Of a stretch of 64,000 nucleotides of DNA, positions 1 through 11,006 are shown piece after piece. Origin of the DNA: Liquidambar formosana. Taxonomy: Eukaryota > Streptophyta > Magnoliopsida > Saxifragales > Altingiaceae. Both the position numbers and the translations under genes were made by a program. How positions within the stretch are numbered: the first letter of the stretch is position 1; every line of letters starts with the position of its first letter. The DNA is taken from positions 62,001 to 126,000 of the forward strand of contig JBBPBK010000134.1 in NCBI GenBank assembly GCA_039720395.1, read 5' to 3'. The notes beneath the pieces are model-generated. The model was not told the DNA's origin and did no database searches. It saw only the letters and a program-made list of their open reading frames with translations.

Positions 1-2115
1 CTTGTGAGTGCTCCATGCTTCTTGTGGTGTCATCATCTTTAAATTCTTTATAGGACACCTGTTTAGCAAATAGACTGCACATAAAACTGCTTCAGCGCAA
101 AAAGTTTTGGGCATATTTTTATCCTTTAGCATGCTCCTAGCCCTGTTAAGGATTGTGTGATTCTTCTTCTCAGCTACACCATTTAACTGAGGCATGTAGA
201 ATGGTGTAAGTTGTTGCTTGATTCCTTGCTGCTTAAGGAATTCTTCAAATGCAGTTGCGGTGTATTTACGACCTTGATTGGATCGCAATGTCTTGATTTG
301 ATAATCGTTTTGCTTCTCTATAAAAGTTTTGAACTCTTTGAAGATTCCAAATACTTCTGGCTTCTATATGAGAAAATATACCCTGATTTTCCTATTATAA
401 TCCTTGATAAAGGTGAGAAAGTATTTGTTATGTCCATTTGATGCTAGATTCAAAGGACCACACAGTCTGTGTGTACTAATTGGAGTGGCATAGTTGCTCT
501 CCATTCAACCTGCTTTCCAAAACTGCTTCGATATTGTTTACTAAGAATGTAGCTTTCACACATCTCATTAGGGTGCTGAATGTTGGGTAGACCTTTCACC
601 ATCTTCTTGTTTCCCAACGTCTTCAAACTCTCAAGGTTGAGATGTCTAAATTTGAGATACCATGGCCAATCTTTGTCATTGATGACAGCACTCAAACACT
701 TTGGCGTATTATGATGAATAGTAAGTGGAAACATCCTCTTCTTCGCCATCTTTACTCGAGTAACTACCTTCCCTCGAGTATCAAGAATAGTGAGCTACAT
801 ATTTTTAAGACTAATATCATAGCCTTTCTCTAGGAGTTGTCCTATACTCAATATGTTGGTCTTCATGTCTGGAACATAATAAATATTAGAGATAAAAGCA
901 TGATCTCCATCCTTCCTCTTGATCTAAACATTCCTTCTTCCTCGAACTGGGACTTTAGAAAGATCACTAAACGATATTTCTCCATAAACTCTCATCAAGT
1001 TCAATATTGAATAGATTCTTTTTGCCAGTCATATGATTACTAACTCTAGAATCAAGGAACCAAACATTTTGACCGTGTTCGGTTGAGCTGTATGCCATCA
1101 GTATCAATGATTCTCCTTCAACTGACTCCTTCTCTGCAAAATTAGCTTTCTCGTTAACTTCATTTGATGGTGGCCTTCCTCTGCGTTCGTTACTGTAATG
1201 GCCGTACTTGTGACAGTTATAGCACTGAACATTGCTTTTATCAATGTTCTGACGGTTGTCAGAACCACCTCTTCTTCCTCATCCTCTTCCTCTTGGAACG
1301 TAGTTCTGTTCACCTCGTCATCCTCTACCGAAGCTTCTTTCATGTCTGCCTCTGGATTCTAAATTTCCAAATCCTCTTCCACAAGATCCTTGACTTCGTC
1401 CTCTTCTTCTTTATGATGTCCTCCCTTGCTCGTATCTTTCTTCATTGAGGGACATCTATGATTGTAGAGCTTGCTCCAACACTCTGTCATCATTTCGTCT
1501 CAAAATTTTTTGTTCGTGTGTTTGTAATGAACCTATAAGTTCGTCTATAGGCATTTTCTCCAGATCTTTGGTTTCTTCTAAGGCCACAACAATAAAGTCA
1601 AATTTTGGATCCAAAGATTGCAAAATCTTTTCTAAGATTCTCAAATCAGAGAGCTTTTCTCCATTCCTTCTCAACTAATTTACGACTACCATAACTCGTA
1701 TATAAAAATCAGAAATTAATTCTAAAAATTTCATTCGTAAAGATTTAAATTCACCTCGTAGAGTTTGAAGGGGAATCCTCTTTACTTTGTCGGCACCTTT
1801 ATAGGTTTTGTGGAGAATCTCCTAAATTTCTTTGGATGTCTTAGAGGATGCAATGATCTTGAACGTGGCTTCATCAAGACCTTGATATATGAGGGACTTT
1901 GCTTTACAATCCCTCTTTCGATCGATTCTGAGGGTTGTTCTTTTTGCTTCTTGCATGGCTGCTTCTACATCTTTTGAAGTGACTTCTTCATGTCGATCTT
2001 CTATGACGTCCATAACATCTTGAGCACCTAGTAGTGCTTTCATTTGTATGTGCCAGTTGTCGTAGTTATCCTTGGTGAGCTTTGGGATATGAGCTTATGC
2101 GCTTCTGTTGGCCAT
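1..2115 (-). pseudogene. Ty1/copia gag-pol remnant, 5' part, running off the left edge
   Basis: The minus strand encodes, in order from about 2115 down: a copia gag start (MANRSA, then an in-frame TAA, then PKLTKDNYDNWHIQMKALLG), a UBN2-type gag core (about 2043-1456, with LEKILQSLDPKFD), a CCHC-like zinc knuckle (about 1230-1180), the protease neighbourhood, a GAG-pre-integrase motif (CESYILSKQYRSSFGKQ, about 560-510) and the start of integrase (VAEKKNHTILNRARSMLKDK, about 190-110). Reverse transcriptase and RNase H would lie beyond base 1. Several stops break the frame, including the TAA at about 2097 and a TAG replacing Trp in KEI-W-EILHK near 1822, so it is inactive. The order and motifs are standard for Ty1/copia. 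The family within copia is not determined. Confidence 0.88.
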
Positions 2116-2715
2116 TGTAATTGCTTCAAAAATTTGGTTTAACTTTGGACAAAATTCAGAGTCGAATCTCGAAAATTAGACCGTACAGTTGTATCCAGAA
2201 CAGTTTCTTTAGTTGGAAAAGAGTCTTAGATCGTCAAAATCGGGTAAGAAATGACTTCGATATGATCAATTTAAATTTGAAAGCTTAGATTGAATCTGGA
2301 CTGTGTACGCGAAACACTAGATCACAACTTCTTTTGTTGACTAGGCACTGACTGGTTTTTGACTGAACTGCTGATGTGGCGCTGACTGAGCTGCTGACTT
2401 GGTTGATGATGTGGCACTGACTAGGCTACTGACTGGGCTAAAGAATATTCTGTGGAATATACCTTCATCAGAATAGTGTTACCAGAACAGTATCGTCTTC
2501 GCCAGAGGAGATGATAGTAAGGGCATGTTTGGCTCACTGAAACCCTTTAAACGACTCTAGAGAACTCGTTTCAATTCCGTTTCTGCACCGTTGAACTCGT
2601 ATCGACGAGTTCTACACTTCTATGTGCTCAAACGTCTGTTTGAGCAATTTTATTTCTGGGCAAAATCACAAGACACTCTGTTGTGCTCTGTTTCAGATTT
2701 TCTAGTAACCTAACG

Positions 2716-2730
2716 CTCTGATACTAATTT
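2716..2730 (-). promoter_or_regulatory. Primer-binding site of the copia element
   Basis: On the minus strand, a few bases after the LTR end, reads TAGTATCAGAGC. This is one base from the tRNA-iMet-complementary TGGTATCAGAGC used by copia elements. Its place next to the LTR supports both calls. Confidence 0.7.
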
Positions 2731-2732
2731 AT

Positions 2733-3112
2733 TGGTGGAGTGCGTGCGATGTTGAGACCACTAGTGGTGCACCTCAGGGAGAGATTTATAACTCACAAAC
2801 TAATAACTCAAATTGTATTGAAACAAATTCTTGAGCACAAACACAGAAGACTTTCTGTTTCTTACTCTCTGTTTCTTTCTATTTTTATTCTTCACTCCAC
2901 ACTCTTACAATACAATGAAACTCTATATTTATAGGTGAAGGTAGCCATCAAAGAATGTCATGGGTGACGATCAAATCTGCTTAACTTCCGTGTTTGAATT
3001 TTCCTCCGTGTTCGACTAGCCTCCATTGCTGATATCAAGCTTTTGACTACATATTCACCAACCATATGTTCACTGACCAAACCATGTGTAAAATAAGTTT
3101 ACACAATCAACA
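2733..3112 (-). repeat. 5' LTR of the copia element
   Basis: A 380-bp block with TG...CA ends (minus strand begins TGTTGATTGTG and ends CTCCACCA) lies between flanking DNA and the primer-binding site. A TATA box (TATAAATATAG on the minus strand) is at about 2922-2934. The partner LTR lies outside the window, so identity and TSD cannot be checked. Confidence 0.75.
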
Positions 3113-3291
3113 AAGGACACAGGCCAAGAGAAGTAGAGCGATTATGGCAGAGGAGGAGGATGTGCTTAGAAGAGTTAGTACAGGTGTAGTATTGTCCATC
3201 TTGTAGCTTCTAGAGTTTGGAGCTAGGATTTAAAGATGAAGAAGAAGTGGGTTAGTGTGCATGTTCAACATCCATGTAGGTTACTATTTAT

Positions 3292-3596
3292 TGGACAATA
3301 CTTAGCTCCTTACTCCCACTCATATTATGCCACATGTCATAGTTAATGTTAAAAAATATGGATATGTAGATACAAATGCATGGACACATGAATATAAATA
3401 TATAGACAAATATTTATAGTCATTTGGATACATAAACATATAGATATGAATACGTGGATGTATGTCTATAATATCATAACATATATAGGTATACATGTAC
3501 ATAATCAATTCACATTTGTTTTGTTAGACACGTGGCATAATATGAGTGGGAGGAAAGAGGAGTTGCTCTTTCATTGTGAGGAGCCAAGTATTATCC
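3292..3596. mobile_element. hAT-type MITE with 8-bp TSD
   Basis: The ends form imperfect terminal inverted repeats: left TGGACAATACTTAGCTCC, right end in reverse GGATAATACTTGGCTCC. A second inverted block contains CCCACTCATATTATGCCAC on both arms. The 8-bp direct repeat CTATTTAT flanks it exactly (3284-3291 and 3597-3604). The centre is an AT-rich stretch with ATGGATA-like near-repeats and no coding capacity. An 8-bp TSD points to hAT. Confidence 0.8.
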
Positions 3597-3604
3597 CTAT
3601 TTAT

Positions 3605-3992
3605 ACATGTTAAGTACTTCATTATGGTAACTTAATTTTTCCTTATCGAAGACTCCAATGGGAAATTAAAGAAAAAAAATTATTTTGTAATGAGCAATGT
3701 AATTTATTTCGCTAATTTTATTAACCTATATGGTAACTCATGCATTAATAAGGTATGAGACTACCCACCTTATTAATTAATGCTACTTCACCCATGTTTT
3801 GTCACCCATCTCTACCACTCACCTTATGTGTCAAAAATGTATAGGTGAAAGCAACCATACATGTGAGGCCCAGTTTGGAATAAGAAGAAGCTGTCACATA
3901 TGGATAAAGGGGTGAATGTGGGGCCCACTTTATTAATTAATGCTACTTCACACATGTTTTTTCACCCATCTCTACCCACCCTTTTCTTCTCT

Positions 3993-4030
<38 letters not shown>

Positions 4031-4391
4031 TAATGCTATCAAGATGGTTATTTTGGACCTTTTTTTTTTTGCCTACATCAATAATAATAATAATACAAGA
4101 GGATAAAAAAAAAACAAGGGGGCGATCCATGCCCTCACTTTCCATTCTTTATGCCTATCTGATGTAATATCTCTATTTGACAATAAATAGCTCCTTGAAA
4201 TTACTTTAAGATGGTTTATTCTTGTTTTTAATTATTGTAGTTATGGGGAGTACGTATGAATTAGCCCACCAGATCTTTTGTATTTGAATCTCTTACAAAA
4301 ATATTGTATTTTCCTTAAAAGTGGACTTATGGTTATATAAGTTTTTACTGTACACTTATGCCTCCATAAGTCCAATAAAATAGACTTCTCA
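3605..4391. other. AT-rich intergenic DNA with a duplicated segment and a long T tract
   Basis: I see no gene. A segment beginning TTATTAATTAATGCTACTTC occurs twice (about 3768 and 3930) with a few differences, suggesting a local duplication. A run of about 30 T follows at 3998-4029. Confidence 0.6.
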
Positions 4392-4399
4392 TAAATTTA

Positions 4400-5233
4400 G
4401 GGAGGTGTTATTGCCAGGGATGAATTTTTTGCTTCCACGGCCTTTTACTACAAATAGACGAAATTGCACTCTTCTTTAAAATCTTTTGCCTCTCCTCCCT
4501 CTTTCGCTTTCCAACATTTTTCACTCTCTCGGTGTCTCTTCTTCTCAAAGCTTCTCCACTTCCACCTGTTCCACCACCAGCTTCCATTACAGCCGAACAT
4601 TACGTATTTTTTCTCCTTCTCTACTACAAACCAATTAGGAAAAAAAAAAAAAAAAAAAGAGAAGAACAATATAACCTCCCTAACAATTTTACCCACTAAA
4701 ACCTTGAAATGAAAAACAAAGAATAAAAAAATATAAGAAAGAGAACAGAAGAATCAAAACCCCTGTTGAGTTTGGAACTTCTGTTCAAAAAGAAAGAGCA
4801 CAATCTCTGCAAGTTGCCGTTCAAATTTCATCCCGTTGGGCCATGGTCTAAGACTAGTTGAACCCATATTTCATTCTAGCTAACCCTTCCTATGTGTGCA
4901 GATGATGATGGCGACAACGAACCCCATGGGATGATAATGGCAAAACCCCGAAAACAGGGTGATCTCGTCATCACAAACCCCGACGACCTACTTGAGCTGC
5001 AAGTTGTTCCTTCAAAACCCCTCCTTGGGTTGAGAAGATTGTCGTTATCACTTTCGATTCGAAACTTGGAGTCGCAGTTTGCCCGACAGGTAGCTTCATC
5101 TTTCCTCCCTATTCTCTCTTCGTTCAGCTTTTTTCCCCTCTCCTCTTCAGTTATCTCATCCCAGAGGTTGTTTCGTCCGTTCCAAATAAAATTCGTGGAA
5201 GCAAAGTTTTTGTCCGTGGAAATAACGCCTCCC
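4400..5233. mobile_element. Non-autonomous TIR transposon carrying an exon-like fragment
   Basis: The left end starts GGGAGGTGTTATT and the right end, in reverse, GGGAGGCGTTATT. The arms stay similar for about 40 bp and include TTTGCTTCCACG on both. TAAATTTA abuts both ends (4392-4399 and 5234-5241). It could be an 8-bp TSD but is itself palindromic, so the superfamily (hAT or other) is uncertain. Inside is a GC-richer segment with splice-like edges (TGTGTGCAG before 4904, ACAGGTAGCT at about 5089) that looks like a captured exon. No transposase is present. Confidence 0.6.
4892..5092 (+). pseudogene. Captured exon-like gene fragment, source unknown
   Basis: An open stretch reads DDDGDNEPHGMIMAKPRKQG, then DLVITNPDDLLELQVV. 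It is bounded by an acceptor-like CAG and a donor-like GTAGCT and is more GC-rich than its surroundings. It lies inside the TIR element at 4400-5233. I do not recognise the parent gene and assign no function. Confidence 0.3.
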
Positions 5234-5428
5234 TAAATTTATTTTATTTAAATATTTTTGGGTAAAAAATATATATCTCAATTGGATAAGCGTAACGATT
5301 ATTCAATTTTAATCTAATATGTGAGTCTTTTGATATACATTGTTTTTCCCGTCTCTAATAACTCGGGGTTTTAGATGAACAATTAATATGGTTCCGACGC
5401 ATGAGGTCTTGTGTTTGAACCCTTGTAA

Positions 5429-5775
5429 GAGTATCTCCAAGGGGGCTAGTTATCCAACCCCTTTAAATATTATAACTAGCTAAAATGAAAAAAGAGTGCT
5501 CCAGAGGGCTAGTTAAATTGCTAGTTATTTAACATTTGTTATAGTAGCTAACTATGTATAACTAACCCCTATTCACTAGCTATATGTATTTTAATATTTT
5601 TTCTCATACTTCAATGTCTTACAATTCAATATATATATATATATATAATTCAAGATTTTGGAAAATAGCTAGTATGGTTGGAGTAAAACTTAAATAGCTG
5701 ACTAGCTATTTAAAAAAAATTATCCTTTTGCTAGCTATTTTAGCTAAAATATAGCTATTGTGATTGGAGAGGCTC
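5429..5775. mobile_element. Putative MITE (GAG-N-N-TCTCCAA ends)
   Basis: The left end GAGTATCTCCAA pairs with the right end in reverse, GAGCCTCTCCAA. Both arms carry short CTAGTTAT/TAGCTATT motifs, and the interior is AT-rich with repeated TAGCTA. Many plant MITEs start GAG..TCTCCAA. No clear TSD was found. Confidence 0.45.
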
Positions 5776-6202
5776 GAAGCGTGTTATTGCCTTGGTGCTA
5801 CCCCTATATTCTCCCTCATAAGTCTGTTCACATGCAAGCCGGATTGGTTAGTCAGTATGTTATATTTGGACAGATTAAATAATATTGAAAGAGTAGTACT
5901 ATATAGCCAAGTCATATATTTGGCCAAATTTACTTGTCTAACCAATTAAAAATTTAATTGAAAAATTTGATAACTGCATGCCACATTAATTGGGTAAGTA
6001 AATTTGGATATAAAAAAATTAGATTTTTTAGCATTTTCGTATTAGAAATATTAATACAATTATTGAGCGGTTTTTTGTGTTGGTGTTTGGTAGCTTCTGT
6101 GGTGTGCACGTGGATAGGGTTATATTCTTGGTTTGGGTGTTGGTTGCTGTGTATCTTTACGTACTTTTATCATTAATTAATAATATCATTCTTATTTTTG
6201 CT

Positions 6203-6234
<32 letters not shown>

Positions 6235-7717
6235 TATAAATTAAAACAAGATTAAGGAGGGGAATCGAGATAATATGAACAAATTAAAGAGAAATTAAAT
6301 ATCATGGAGAAATTTAATAATAAAAAAAATTGTTTATTTGTTCTTATTTCCTTCTTTATTCGGTTCTACATTTATAAGTGTTTCCATTCCTATTTCAATG
6401 TTTTCTCCGTATTAGACGTCGATCTCATCCCAATCTTCGAACATTTTTTTTTTTTTTTCCCTTTAATGTTAAAGAGAACTCAATTTCTAGCAAATTTTAC
6501 GTGCCCAACTTATGTGGCAACTAACTTGGTATGTGATATTGCTTTAATGAATTTTTAAATTGGTCACATCAATTGTCATTAGGTTGCAACTTGTGTGGGT
6601 TAAGAGATCAACTCAGGTTCAACCCTAAGTATAAAACCCTCAATCTAACCTAAGTTTCAGGTTTAAACAGACAAGTTCATATTGTTCAAGCCCTCTGCCG
6701 AATCCCGAGGTTTTGAGTTGGGATTTTTCCACCCAAATCCAAGCCAGTGTATAAAAATTATTGCTGACCGAATGAGGTTCGGATTGAGAAGGTACAACCC
6801 CCCAAACAATTACAGCCCTACTTGTAACGCTAGTTGAACAAGTAAATATGAGTAAGCATGCTGCTTGGATATATAGCACGCTTTTTGGGGTGACATTTTA
6901 GAGGATTTCCCATGTGGTCCTCCTACAAGTTGTCCGTAGATGATTAATTAAAGCAATAGCTGGATAGCAGACAATACGACAACCAAACTTGACAAAAGAA
7001 TAATAATAACAGTAAAAATAATAGATAAATGATTATTGAGTAAATTACAAGAAACCCTCTTATATTTAACCTTTTTTCACATAACTTCTCTAAAAGTCGG
7101 AAAAAAAAAGGTCCATTAGAGACCACTTGATCCTTTGGTATGCAGAGATGGAAAATAATCAACTTATGCAGCTTGGGTGGCCATAGAAATTAAGACGCAC
7201 GCCAAAAATAGGAATCGATGCATTATCCATGCAGTTCCATGTTTGTGTTATTTTTGGTATAATCAGAAGGATTTTAAACCACTATCCTAACTAACTCTAT
7301 CTTTTATCTTATCCTCTTTGATAGCTTTTCCCTCGTGGGTACGTTGCAAGTACTTGTAAGAGCTTTGTTTTTTAGCACACTGGTAGTAGGTGGACAATTT
7401 ACTAGATTTAGAAATACTTTTTCATCCATCTTATTCATTTACTCGTGCATTAATGGAAAATAAGTCCCGAGTGAATAGCATGGCGTTTCTCGTATGACCT
7501 AGGCTATCACGGGAGCAGATCTTCTCCAGCGGCTTTATTCTCCAGTCTTGTCCATTTCAGGGCTCGCAAGTTCTGAAAGAAATCTAATAGCCATCAATTT
7601 GCCACCTCATCAAGGAATTTCTAATTTCACTTTTGTGCCTAAACTTCTACCGCTAACGGGCGTTAAGCTACCACCAAGTTATAATCTTGGCTTCTTCATC
7701 ACAAACAATGTTCAAAA

Positions 7718-7758
<41 letters not shown>

Positions 7759-8006
7759 TTCATCATCGCCGGCTACGATGACCTCTCTCACCTCCTCACC
7801 GGCCACACCACGACTTGGTAATCTTCTGTTACCATATCGCTTCACCCTTCCCAACCCAACCACCATTAACAACATCCAAATAAAACTAGGCCACGCCTCC
7901 TCCATTTCCGATGAAGCTCTTTGTAGGCAGCACCAATCTCCTCCATCTTACCCCAACCAATAAATCTAGGTAGCCCCATATTGGGTTAACATTTTCTGGC
8001 CACAAC
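5776..8006. other. Intergenic DNA with microsatellites
   Basis: No gene is supported. It holds a (TA)n run at about 6204-6230 and an (AAT)n run at about 7717-7755. Small open frames here lack family features. Confidence 0.6.
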
Positions 8007-9225
8007 TAGGCCTCGTCATCGGGCCAGCCTGGGCCAGGCTTGGGCCTTTTTTGTTGGACCGGGATGGGCCTTTTGGGTTTGTATTGTTCATCAGGCCGGG
8101 CCATGAAAGGATATGTGAAGCCCAGGCCTAGCTCGAGGGCCTGGGTTTTTATGGGCTTCGGGCTTTGGGCCTGGGTTTCTAAATGGGCCTGGGCTTGAGC
8201 TTCTGATTGAGCCTGGGCTTGGGCTTTTGCTTGGACCTGGGCTTCAGGCTGGGCTTTTCAGGCTTATTCTTAGCAACCTTAAAAATTGGTTCATACCAGT
8301 TAAAAGGGGAAGAGATTGTTTATATTATCTGGTTTTTTTATAAAAAACCAATAAATTGTTGGAATGATACTAACCTACTTTTATATAATATATTTATATA
8401 AATTAAATATTGTTTCATTAAAAATTTAATGAAACAATATTTTTTTTATTGAAATAAAAATTTACATTCTATGAAACTTAGATAAAAACAAATGCAAAAA
8501 TGTTCTATTTATTGATTGAAATAAAAATTTACATTGAACTTTTCATGAAAGAGTTAGCGATTGCATCACTATAAGATCGGTGCATCCCAATTAGGTTGGC
8601 ACCTACAGACTTGTCAATCATTTGCACTTCTCTAACCCAAAAAAATTAAAGAAAAAAATTGGCTTAAATGCCAACCGGCCAACTCTTAAATGCCATTATC
8701 GCATCAACGCCTCCCCACACTCCCCACACCCCACCCCCACCCCCACCCCCACCTCCAAACAAAAGCTACTGTGAATCTGTACAAGTCACAAAAGGAAATT
8801 AAAGAAAAAAATTACCTTTAAGTGACCACTTTTTATTGTAATACCAAAACAGAGAATATAAGTAGTCACTTTGTATTAAATTGCCTATCTTTTTGTTATA
8901 AGATAATAGAAATATTCTTCTATTGGTATTAATTTATTACTTGATCATTAAAATATAATTTCTTGAAAAAGTGGAAAACAACTCTCAACACTTATCTCAA
9001 ATGAGTCAAACCCTTTGCTAGTGGGTTTTGGGCTTCGAGCTGGGCTACCCGCATGCTGGGCTTTTCGGGCTGGGCTTGGGCCTCAACCAAAGGCCCATGC
9101 CTAGCCCAAGGGTAGTCGGGCTAGGCTAGGGCTTGGGCATTGTCGGGCTCAGGCCAGGCTTTTATATTTAGGCTCCGGGTTGGGCTTCAGGCTGCCCATG
9201 GGCCTTGGGCTTTTAATGAGGCCTA
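8007..9225. mobile_element. hAT-like non-autonomous element with GGGCYTGGGC subterminal repeats
   Basis: The ends are TAGGCCTCG at left and TAGGCCTCA in reverse at right. They are followed inward on both sides by many GGGCTTGGGC/GGGCCTGGGC units (8020-8280 and 9020-9215), a usual subterminal design of plant hAT elements. The flanks GCCACAAC and ACTACAAC match at six of eight bases, so they may be a decayed 8-bp TSD. The centre is AT-rich and non-coding, with a palindrome at 8406-8443 and a C-rich tract at 8712-8754. Confidence 0.55.
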
Positions 9226-9338
9226 ACTACAACAATGGCTTTTCTCCACTACTATACCATATTTTGGAGAGAGATACCCATTTTTCGGTTATCTTCTTCG
9301 GCGATGGTTGCTGGAAAATCTTCAATAATAGGGAACTA

Positions 9339-9601
9339 CTCCCTCTGTTCCTAAATTATTGAACTCTTTTCCTTTTTAGGATGTTTTAAAATTATTGTCA
9401 CATTCCAAAAGTCAATCACTATTTTTATTTCATTTCCTAAAAAACCCTTAAAAAAGTATTATCTCTTTTTCTAATATTTTACGTACTTGAGGGTAAAATT
9501 GGAATGTTAAAACATATATATTGATGTGAAAGCATTTAATAGGGTTTCATAAAATAATGTGTTTTTTTTCAAATGTGACAATCAATTAGGAACCGAGAGA
9601 G
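9339..9601. mobile_element. Stowaway-type MITE
   Basis: It starts CTCCCTCTGTTCCTAAATTA and ends with the reverse of CTCTCTCGGTTCCTAATTGA. TA dinucleotides lie at 9337-9338 and 9602-9603. The CTCCCTC ends and TA target site are the Tc1/mariner Stowaway signature. Confidence 0.85.
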
Positions 9602-9603
9602 TA

Positions 9604-10786
9604 CAACTCATTTTACCCCCTTTCAATTCATGACACTTTCATCTCCATCTCTTTTGATAAAGGGGCCTTTGGGGATAAGTTCTCTTTTCAAAACTTATAC
9701 AGGTGCAAGTTCCTTTTTAAAAACTATTTAAGCCTCAAGTCCACTTTATAATGTCAAGATAAAAATGCCCTTATCACTATTAACACTTTCCATTTAAAAT
9801 TTAAAGAAATAAATTCTCCATGATACCCGGAGAGTATTTCGTCCCCAAATTTTCAAAAATTATGTCCCTTTATATCCAAAGATTTCATAATTGAATTAAA
9901 GGCAAACAAACGTTTTTCTCCACATAGATCGTGTAACTGTTTTAAATTTCAAATTTTCGTATTTGTATTTAGAAAATTATAATAAAATGTGTAACTATTT
10001 TAAAATTGGAACAATACTTTGCGTAATTGTTTTAATTTTTTTTTTCAAAAACTGAAATGTATTTTATTTTTTAAGTGGACATTCTTTTTTGGATATTGAA
10101 AATAGTTACACTTGGATTTGGAATTTTTTTTTTTCTTGGTAACTGTTTTAAATAACTTGAAAATTCAAAAAAACGCACAAAAGTTGCATGTACTTTGTGT
10201 AACAATAGTTACATATAAAATCAAGTAATCTCATGCATTAAAAATTGAAGAAATAAAAAGAAATCATTATAGTTATACCATATCTAAATATGGTATCAAA
10301 TCTGCAAAAATCAAGTAATTTTGTGCAATAAAAATTGAGGAAAATAAAAAGAAATAGTCATAATTATATTGTATTTGAATATGGTGTCAAATCTACAAAT
10401 CAAGTAATCTTGTGCGTTAAAAATCCCTTTAATTGGTTACTATATCTTACGAAAATGACATAAATGATATCTATGAGGAGATGATTCTCAATATCAACTC
10501 AAAACATGCTCCTTTTAGTAAGGGTGTAGATTTAAAGCATTGAAAGAAATATATATGGAGTCTTGGTTAGATTTTTATGTTAAAAGTGTACTTTTGACTA
10601 ATTTCCCTTTTGATAAATTAGGCTGTAAAAAGATGTAGAGTGAAGACGGGCTTTCACTATAGGCTTAGTTGTCAGAATCTTCGCCATCCAAAATGGTGGC
10701 CCTTCTGCTGTCAATGGTGATCAAAACACTGCTCTGTTCATAATTTAACGGCCACGTTAATAGACGCTGTTAGCATTTGAGATATT
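9604..10786. other. AT-rich intergenic DNA with a short tandem duplication
   Basis: No gene is seen. A unit of roughly 90 bp beginning AAATCAAGTAAT occurs at about 10218, 10309 and 10397 with moderate divergence. Confidence 0.55.
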
Positions 10787-11006
10787 AGTGAGTTTAGATG
10801 ACTTGGTAGCACTTACGCCATTGGATCAATCTAGTGTGATGTGTCTCATTTTCAGCCGTAAAATGGAGAAAATTGGAGACAAAGGCACTGGAGAGGAACC
10901 GCACCCGGCCATCACATGTGCAAGTGAGTGTGAGAAACACCACATAAAGGGAGGACACTTTATCTTTTGGCCATCCCCAAAAAAAAAAAAAAAAAAAAAA
11001 AACTAC

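Noticed and set aside
4448..4712. Genes on both strands in the TIR element
   Set aside because: Both frames are driven by poly-A/T and CT-rich DNA and encode low-complexity Phe/Lys stretches.
7699..7963. Coding fragment near the (AAT)n microsatellite
   Set aside because: Overlapping open frames on both strands, one starting in a Leu run from the microsatellite. No recognisable domain.
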